Below, piece by piece: positions 59,461 to 64,000 of a DNA stretch of 64,000 bases (position 1 is the stretch's first letter; each line of letters begins with the position of its first letter). The notes below the pieces were generated by a model. The model saw only the letters and a program-made list of their open reading frames with translations, made no database searches and was not told the DNA's origin. Source of the stretch: an uncultured Loktanella sp. (GTDB lineage Bacteria > Pseudomonadota > Alphaproteobacteria > Rhodobacterales > Rhodobacteraceae); contig CAKZNT010000040.1 of assembly GCA_937132065.1 (NCBI GenBank), positions 17,986 to 81,985 of the forward strand. The letters are read 5' to 3'. Both the position numbers and the translations under genes were made by a program.

Positions 59461-59525
59461 CAATTGAATGGCGGTTATGCGGACTTTTCTGCCGTTCGAT
59501 ATTGCTACGAGTAGTTCGAACTCGG

Positions 59526-59816
59526 CTAAAACTCATTGCCAAAGCGGAACATTACAAGTGATAGAATGAGCGAAAGCTGCAACGCATATTTGCACACTCT
59601 AAATCTTTTCTTAAGAGCTTGAGCGGCCTCTTCGCCTTGTTCAGATTTCACGTCTTTGAAAAATCTTCGTAGCACCTCATAAGCTACTGCGGTGAGAGCC
59701 AATGACGCAAGCCAAGTCCATGAAAGCTCGTCCATAACCGAACCCCCACTAGACCTCGGTAGAAATGTTCTAGCAACAATTTCAAAAAGAGGTTCGAAGA
59801 TATCCCCTTTCGCCAT
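59526..59816 (-). CDS. Hypothetical small membrane protein
   Basis: A 96-residue protein without a recognised family. Two membrane segments are visible (WLASLALTAVAYEVL and YALQLSLILSLVMF), separated by a charged stretch (FFKDVKSEQGEEAAQALKKRFRV). A second possible start is the Met at residue 28, just before the first helix. Base composition is clearly A+T-richer than its neighbours rpsD and the GNAT gene, and the gene lies between two palindromes, which suggests recent acquisition. Coding status is only moderately supported. Confidence 0.45.
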   Translation of the reverse strand: MAKGDIFEPLFEIVARTFLPRSSGGSVMDELSWTWLASLALTAVAYEVLRRFFKDVKSEQGEEAAQALKKRFRVCKYALQLSLILSLVMFRFGNEF

Positions 59817-59860
59817 ATTTCTTAGATTTCCCGTTGTTCTAAATAGGTTTTATCAAAAAT

Positions 59861-60106
59861 TCATTTCCAGCTTCGCTTCCACCCGAAGCCAATGACGTAG
59901 AGCGATCCAAGGTAAACCAAGATAACTACCGCTTCCAGAATAAAATCATCTAAACCAAATAGTTTCTTAAGCGGGAAACTTGCAAACAGTGCCAGACCAA
60001 CAAGGCAACCGATGGAAATGCTTGAATTCCTAATTTTATGAATCACGATTGGAGCTAGGCCGGAGCTTATGAGGCCGAAAACAATGATCGCTGTGGAGTA
60101 TTTCAT
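59861..60106 (-). CDS. Hypothetical small membrane protein
   Basis: An 81-residue protein without a recognised family, with three hydrophobic segments (AIIVFGLISSGLAPIVI, SIGCLVGLALFASFPL, EAVVILVYLGSLYVIGF) and a basic C-terminus. It lies 44 bases upstream of the other small membrane protein gene on the same strand, and both lie in the A+T-rich segment bracketed by palindromes. Function is unknown; coding status is moderately supported. Confidence 0.45.
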   Translation of the reverse strand: MKYSTAIIVFGLISSGLAPIVIHKIRNSSISIGCLVGLALFASFPLKKLFGLDDFILEAVVILVYLGSLYVIGFGWKRSWK

Positions 60107-60219
60107 CTTGGCCTTTCGACTTGGGTCTGTGGATGTGAGAATAAATTAGCAATCATCTGCAAAATGTCTAACCGATTTTAGTTCGTCCGCTTCGGGCTCC
60201 TTGCCGTCATTCGCGACCC

Positions 60220-60243
60220 TTCCAAAAACGACCGTTTTTGGAA
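60220..60243. repeat. Palindrome, right copy, flanking an AT-rich insert
   Basis: TTCCAAAAACG (60220-60230) and CGTTTTTGGAA (60233-60243) are perfect 11-bp inverted arms around AC. Together with 59433-59460 it brackets about 760 bp. Just before it, at 60203-60214, stands GCCGTCATTCGC, a short element also present near 15472. Confidence 0.85.
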
Positions 60244-60265
60244 CACCCCTTAAAAAGCCTTCCCC

Positions 60266-60976
60266 TCAAACCGCCCGCGTCACAAGTGGCGCCTTTTGCA
60301 TGCCGTCCGCATCAAAGTTCGTAGGGGCCAGCCACGCCTGAAACCCCGCCCTGATATCCTCCCAATCCTTGTCCAGCACCGAGAACCAAGCCGTGTCGCG
60401 ATTGCGTCCCTTATAGATCGTGGCCTGCGGGAACATCCCGTCATAGGTGAACCCGAACCTTCGCGCCGCCTTCTTGGAAGGGCCATTCAGATTGTCGCAT
60501 TTCCACTCGTAGCGTCGATACCCGAGGTCATCAAAAACATGGGCCATCATCAGATACATCGCCTCGGTCGCGGCCCGTGTCTTTTGAAGCAGGGGCGACA
60601 TGGCGATAAAGCCGACCTCGATCACACCCACGGCAGGGTCGATCCGCAGATAGCTGGCAAAGCCCAAGGCGCGCCCGCTCGCGTTGTCGATGATCGCATG
60701 AAACAACGGGTCGGTGCTTGTCTGCGCCTGCGTTAGAAACTCACGCAAAGCCTCGTTTGTTTCAAACGGGCCATTGGGCATATAGGTCCACATTTGGCCG
60801 GTCTCATCCGCTTGGAACGCGGCAAACAGATCGTCGAGATGCAGGTCGCAATCCAGCGGCACAACCTGCGCCCATGTTCCCGTCAGCGCCACTTTGGGCG
60901 GGCGCGGGCGGCTGACCCAGCCTGCAACATCAGCGCCGATGGGCTGTCCGAATGCATTCAGTCGATTGGGCATCAT
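60266..60976 (-). CDS. GNAT family N-acetyltransferase
   Basis: A 236-residue GNAT protein of the RimJ/RimL-like acetyltransferase_3 type: GRALGFASYLRIDPAVGVIEVGFIAMSP, TRAATEAMYLMMAHVFDDLGYRRYEWKCDNLNGPSKKAARRFGFTYDG and FSVLDKDW. The acceptor is unknown, perhaps a protein N-terminus or small amine. Two adjacent ATG codons lie at 60976 and 60973 with AAAGGAG upstream; the frame is open further but lacks a ribosome site. It is divergent from hisC. Confidence 0.88.
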   Translation of the reverse strand: MMPNRLNAFGQPIGADVAGWVSRPRPPKVALTGTWAQVVPLDCDLHLDDLFAAFQADETGQMWTYMPNGPFETNEALREFLTQAQTSTDPLFHAIIDNASGRALGFASYLRIDPAVGVIEVGFIAMSPLLQKTRAATEAMYLMMAHVFDDLGYRRYEWKCDNLNGPSKKAARRFGFTYDGMFPQATIYKGRNRDTAWFSVLDKDWEDIRAGFQAWLAPTNFDADGMQKAPLVTRAV

Positions 60977-61023
60977 GCGCTCCTTTGGTGGCAGTCGGGC
61001 TAGGTTTGTCTGGTTCAATCTTA

Positions 61024-61051
61024 GTGCACGTGCGGTGCACGTCCAGTGCAC
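61024..61051. repeat. Three GTGCAC sites at exact 11-bp spacing
   Basis: GTGCAC occurs at 61024-61029, 61035-61040 and 61046-61051; each copy is followed by G, and the first two by GT. The 11-bp period places the copies on one face of the helix. They lie in the divergent GNAT/hisC intergenic region and may be operator half-sites. Confidence 0.55.
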
Positions 61052-61141
61052 GGTTATCACACCCCCGTTTTTCCTCTTGGGTCACTGGTCAGGCAGATTG
61101 TGGCAGGGTAGAACATGCCAACCTCACGAGAAGTTTTTGAC

Positions 61142-62230
61142 ATGGCCAACAAGATCAAACCACAGCCCGGAATCATGAATATCGCCCTTTACCAAGGCGG
61201 TGCTTCCCATGTCGAGGGCGCAACGAATGTGTTAAAACTATCGTCCAACGAGAACCCGCTAGGCCCGTCCGATGCGGCAAAAGATGCCTTTAGTCGTGCC
61301 GTCCACAGCCTGCACCGTTACCCCAACACCGACCACGCAAGCCTACGCGCCGCCATTGGCGAGGTCTGGTCTGTTGATCCTGATCGCGTGATCTGCGGTG
61401 TTGGTTCTGACGAAATCATTCACTTTCTCTGCCAAGCTTATGTTGGCAAGAAAGACGAAGTTATCTTTACGGAACATGGGTTTGCGATGTATCGCATCTC
61501 GACCTTGGCCGCAGGCGGAACCCCCGTGGAGGTCAAGGAAAACGAGCGCGTGACCGATGTGGATGCGATCCTTGCGGCGTGCACGGCCAAAACGAAACTC
61601 GTGTTTATCGCCAATCCCAACAACCCTACGGGCACAATGATCGGTCAATCCGAGCTGGCGCGTTTGGCCGAAGGTTTGCCTGCACAAGCGATCCTCGTGC
61701 TTGATGGCGCATATGCGGAATATGTCGCGGGGTATGACGCAGGGCTCAAGCTGATCGAGGGGCGCGACAATGTTGTGATGACACGCACCTTCTCCAAAAT
61801 CTACGGCTTAGGCGGTCTGCGCGTCGGTTGGGGCTACGGCCCGCAAGCGATTATCGACGTCCTCAACCGTATCCGCGGCCCGTTCAACATGTCCTCAGGC
61901 GCATTAACCGCCGCTGAAGCCGCCGTGCGCGATGTTGCTTATACTGCAAAGTGTCGCGACGATAATGCCCGCTGGCGCGAGTGGCTGGCAAAGGGTCTGG
62001 CTGAAATCGGCGTGCCCTCGGATACGTCGACTGCCAATTTCGTTCTCGCGCGTTTTGGGTCCGAGGACGAGGCGAATGCATGTGATGACCACTTGAAATC
62101 ACAAGGAATTCTCGTGCGCCGTGTTGCGGGCTACAAGCTGCCAAACTGCTTGCGGATCACCGTTGGTGACGAGAGCGCTTGCCGCCGTGTCGTCCACGCG
62201 GTTGCACAATTCAAGGGGCTGCGCACGTGA
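61142..62230 (+). CDS. hisC: Histidinol-phosphate aminotransferase family enzyme HisC
   Basis: A 362-residue PLP aminotransferase of histidine synthesis that can also serve tyrosine/phenylalanine synthesis. [26 protein letters not shown], the pyridine-contact [10 protein letters not shown] and the PLP lysine in [17 protein letters not shown] are intact. I chose the ATG at 61142 because homologues begin just before PQPGIM; an ATG nine codons upstream with AGGG before it is a real alternative. The stop overlaps the prephenate dehydrogenase gene, so an aromatic amino acid role is likely. Confidence 0.9.
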   Translation: MANKIKPQPGIMNIALYQGGASHVEGATNVLKLSSNENPLGPSDAAKDAFSRAVHSLHRYPNTDHASLRAAIGEVWSVDPDRVICGVGSDEIIHFLCQAYVGKKDEVIFTEHGFAMYRISTLAAGGTPVEVKENERVTDVDAILAACTAKTKLVFIANPNNPTGTMIGQSELARLAEGLPAQAILVLDGAYAEYVAGYDAGLKLIEGRDNVVMTRTFSKIYGLGGLRVGWGYGPQAIIDVLNRIRGPFNMSSGALTAAEAAVRDVAYTAKCRDDNARWREWLAKGLAEIGVPSDTSTANFVLARFGSEDEANACDDHLKSQGILVRRVAGYKLPNCLRITVGDESACRRVVHAVAQFKGLRT

Positions 62231-63141
62231 CACAAATCTATGACCGTGTGGCTCTCATCGGCCTTGGCCTCATTGCTTCGTCAATGGCGCATGCTATCAA
62301 ACGCACAGGGCTGGCGCGCGAGGTCGTAGGCTATGCGCGCTCTGATGAAACCCGCCAGATTGCCCGCGACATTGGCCTGTGTGACCAGATATACGACACC
62401 GCTGTCGAGGCGGTAACGGGCGCGGATCTCGTCGTGCTCTGCGTGCCGGTTGGCGCGATGGAAACCGTGGCAATTGATATTGCCCCTGCGCTCAAGGCGG
62501 GCGCAACGGTGAGCGATGTCGGCTCCGTGAAACGCGCCGTCATTGACGCGGTGGCCAAGCATTTGCCCGAAGGCGCGCATTTTGTGCCTGCCCATCCGCT
62601 TGCTGGCACAGAGCATTCTGGCCCCAAGTCGGGATTTGCCGAGCTGTTCGACGGGCGCTGGTGCATTGTCGTCCCTGATATTTGTCAGGACGATCAGGCG
62701 ATCGAAAATCTAGAGGCGCTATGGCGTGGGATGGGGTCACATGTTGATCGCATGGACGCAGACCACCACGATCTTGTGCTCGCGGTGACAAGCCACACAC
62801 CTCACCTGATTGCCTATACGATGGTTGGTGTCGCGGATGATCTTGGCCGTGTGACTGACAGCGAAGTGATCAAATATTCAGCGGCGGGTTTTCGCGACTT
62901 TACCCGCATCGCGGCGTCTGACCCTACCATGTGGCGCGATGTGTTCTTAAACAACAAAGACGCGACGTTGGAAATTTTGGGGCGCTTCACTGAAGAGCTG
63001 TTTGCTTTGCAACGTGCGATCCGTACGGAAGACGGCGATATGTTGCATGACTACTTCACGCGCACACGCGCGATCCGTCGCGGAATTGTTGAAGCGGGGC
63101 AAGATACGGATGCTCCTGATTTTGGACGGGTGAAATCATGA
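62227..63141 (+). CDS. Prephenate/arogenate dehydrogenase family protein
   Basis: A 304-residue NAD(P)-dependent dehydrogenase of tyrosine synthesis (TyrA/TyrC type). The cofactor motif is [16 protein letters not shown], followed by [13 protein letters not shown] and the active-site [15 protein letters not shown]; the helical C-terminal domain has [15 protein letters not shown] and [18 protein letters not shown]. It begins at a GTG that overlaps the hisC stop. No chorismate mutase or ACT domain is present. Substrate preference cannot be settled by eye. Confidence 0.9.
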   Translation: MTQIYDRVALIGLGLIASSMAHAIKRTGLAREVVGYARSDETRQIARDIGLCDQIYDTAVEAVTGADLVVLCVPVGAMETVAIDIAPALKAGATVSDVGSVKRAVIDAVAKHLPEGAHFVPAHPLAGTEHSGPKSGFAELFDGRWCIVVPDICQDDQAIENLEALWRGMGSHVDRMDADHHDLVLAVTSHTPHLIAYTMVGVADDLGRVTDSEVIKYSAAGFRDFTRIAASDPTMWRDVFLNNKDATLEILGRFTEELFALQRAIRTEDGDMLHDYFTRTRAIRRGIVEAGQDTDAPDFGRVKS

Positions 63142-64000
63142 AACATCTGCTTGTTGCGGTAGTTTTCGCGAGCCTTGCGATGCCTGTAGCAGCGATCGGT
63201 CTAGATACGAGCCTGCGGCCTTTAGCGCGCGGTGACGAGCCTGTTTCTATTCTTACACGTCCAAAATTGCGCCCAGTTGGTGCAGCGCTTGCGGCTGTTG
63301 AAGCTTTGAAACCTTCGCGCCCAAAGCTGCGTCCTGTGTCCGAGCAAGAAATTGCACTGGACGGTGCCACGATAATTTTAGCTTCTGCTGCTGTGGGTTT
63401 GCCACAATCACTTCATCCGACGACACGGCCAAAAGGACTGGCACAGAAGGTTATGTCGAAGCGCCGCAAAGCGAAGCGTGAGCTTGCCAAAGGCGCTGTT
63501 TGCGGTGATCCGGCGTTGCAAGGCGATGTGGTTGGCAATGTGCCGGGGCGTATTCGTGGATGCGGGGTCAAGAATGCGATCAAACTGCGTTCTGTCTCTG
63601 GTGTTGTATTGAGCCAATCGTCGACAATGGATTGTGGGACGGCCAAGGCTTTGAAGCGGTGGATCGAGAAGGGCGTTAAGCCTGCACTTGGCAATCGTGG
63701 TGGTGGTGTGAAATCGCTCCGCGTGGCCGCGCATTACGCCTGCCGCACGCGGAACAACAAAAAAGGTGCGAAAATATCCGAGCATGGCAAAGGCCGTGCG
63801 ATTGATATTTCTGGGATCAAGTTGAAGAACGGTGAGGTGATTACGGTTTTGAAAGGTTGGCGTTCTGCGAAGAATGGGAAGGCTTTGAAACGTATGCACA
63901 AGGCGGCTTGTGGGCCCTTCGGGACAGTTTTGGGGCCGAATGCGGATCGTTATCACCAGGATCATTTCCATTTTGATACGGCGCGCTACCGTTCTGGAAC
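63138..64000 (+). CDS. Extensin-family protein (partial, 3' end outside window)
   Basis: The frame starts at an ATG overlapping the preceding stop and is open to the right edge, giving 287 visible residues. The first 20 residues ([18 protein letters not shown]) are a signal peptide. A proline/arginine-rich linker with repeated RPKLRPV follows. The C-terminal Extensin_2 domain has CGDPALQGDVVGNVPGRIRGCGV, TMDCGTAKALKRWIE, HGKGRAIDISGI and YHQDHFHFD; the His and Asp residues resemble the zinc site of D,D-peptidases. It is probably a periplasmic cell-wall protein. Confidence 0.88.
   Translation, partial: MKHLLVAVVFASLAMPVAAIGLDTSLRPLARGDEPVSILTRPKLRPVGAALAAVEALKPSRPKLRPVSEQEIALDGATIILASAAVGLPQSLHPTTRPKGLAQKVMSKRRKAKRELAKGAVCGDPALQGDVVGNVPGRIRGCGVKNAIKLRSVSGVVLSQSSTMDCGTAKALKRWIEKGVKPALGNRGGGVKSLRVAAHYACRTRNNKKGAKISEHGKGRAIDISGIKLKNGEVITVLKGWRSAKNGKALKRMHKAACGPFGTVLGPNADRYHQDHFHFDTARYRSG

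Overview
The window is chromosomal DNA from an alphaproteobacterium, most likely a member of the Rhodobacterales (Roseobacter group). The evidence is the gene set: rpoE-chrR with its fatty-acid operon, a nepR-ecfG-phyR general stress locus, a sinorhizobial-type frcBCA fructose transporter, hisC fused by overlap to a prephenate dehydrogenase gene, a Hint-domain protein, and a tandem glycine riboswitch before gcvT. The genus cannot be fixed from sequence reading alone.

Region 1 (about 1-22332) is accessory DNA, visibly richer in A+T over most of its length. It looks like the right part of a large Tn7-like transposon. At the left edge lies a tniQ fragment. On the right lie tnsA, tnsB and tnsC, a terminator, three ATTTGCA..TTATG repeats and a candidate transposon end at 22332, 19 bp beyond the stop codon of a DUF2177 gene. 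Between them are probable defence genes on the minus strand: a type I restriction-modification operon that also carries a papain-like protease gene and an EVE/PUA-like-GIY-YIG nuclease gene (hsdR, protease, hsdM, hsdS, nuclease), followed by a DprA-like gene and a HAD-phosphoribosyltransferase fusion. The frcR/frcBCA fructose uptake genes and a degenerate N6-methylase fused to an HsdS-like recognition domain complete the region. The left transposon end is not in the window, so the membership of the middle part is inferred.

Region 2 (22352-28757) is a singlet-oxygen response module. Sigma factor RpoE and its zinc anti-sigma ChrR are transcribed rightward. A six-gene operon (FAD amine oxidase, DUF1365, cyclopropane-fatty-acid-synthase-like methyltransferase, SDR, TspO-like protein, DUF2177) runs leftward. 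Two back-to-back TGATC-N18-TA promoters lie between them.

Region 3 (28754-37687) is a general stress response cluster: nepR, ecfG and a phospholipase D gene in one operon, divergent phyR, a HisKA_2 sensor kinase, and small membrane or stress proteins (GlsB-like, DUF1328, DUF883, holin-like, AI-2E-like). Several have a GGAAC-N17-GTT promoter, and the nepR/phyR pair shares a perfectly palindromic one.

Region 4 (37731-64000) is housekeeping and envelope: hemN, a phosphoethanolamine transferase, pssA, dgkA, copA-cueR, an LpxR-like outer membrane protein, a Hint protein, a rhodanese, a glycine riboswitch with gcvTHP, a glycine-betaine-type ABC transporter followed by an FAD oxidase and a uronate-dehydrogenase-like gene, two half-size YdcZ transporters, rpsD, a small AT-rich insert bracketed by palindromes, a GNAT acetyltransferase, hisC, prephenate dehydrogenase and a partial extensin-family gene. 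No rRNA, tRNA or CRISPR array was seen.
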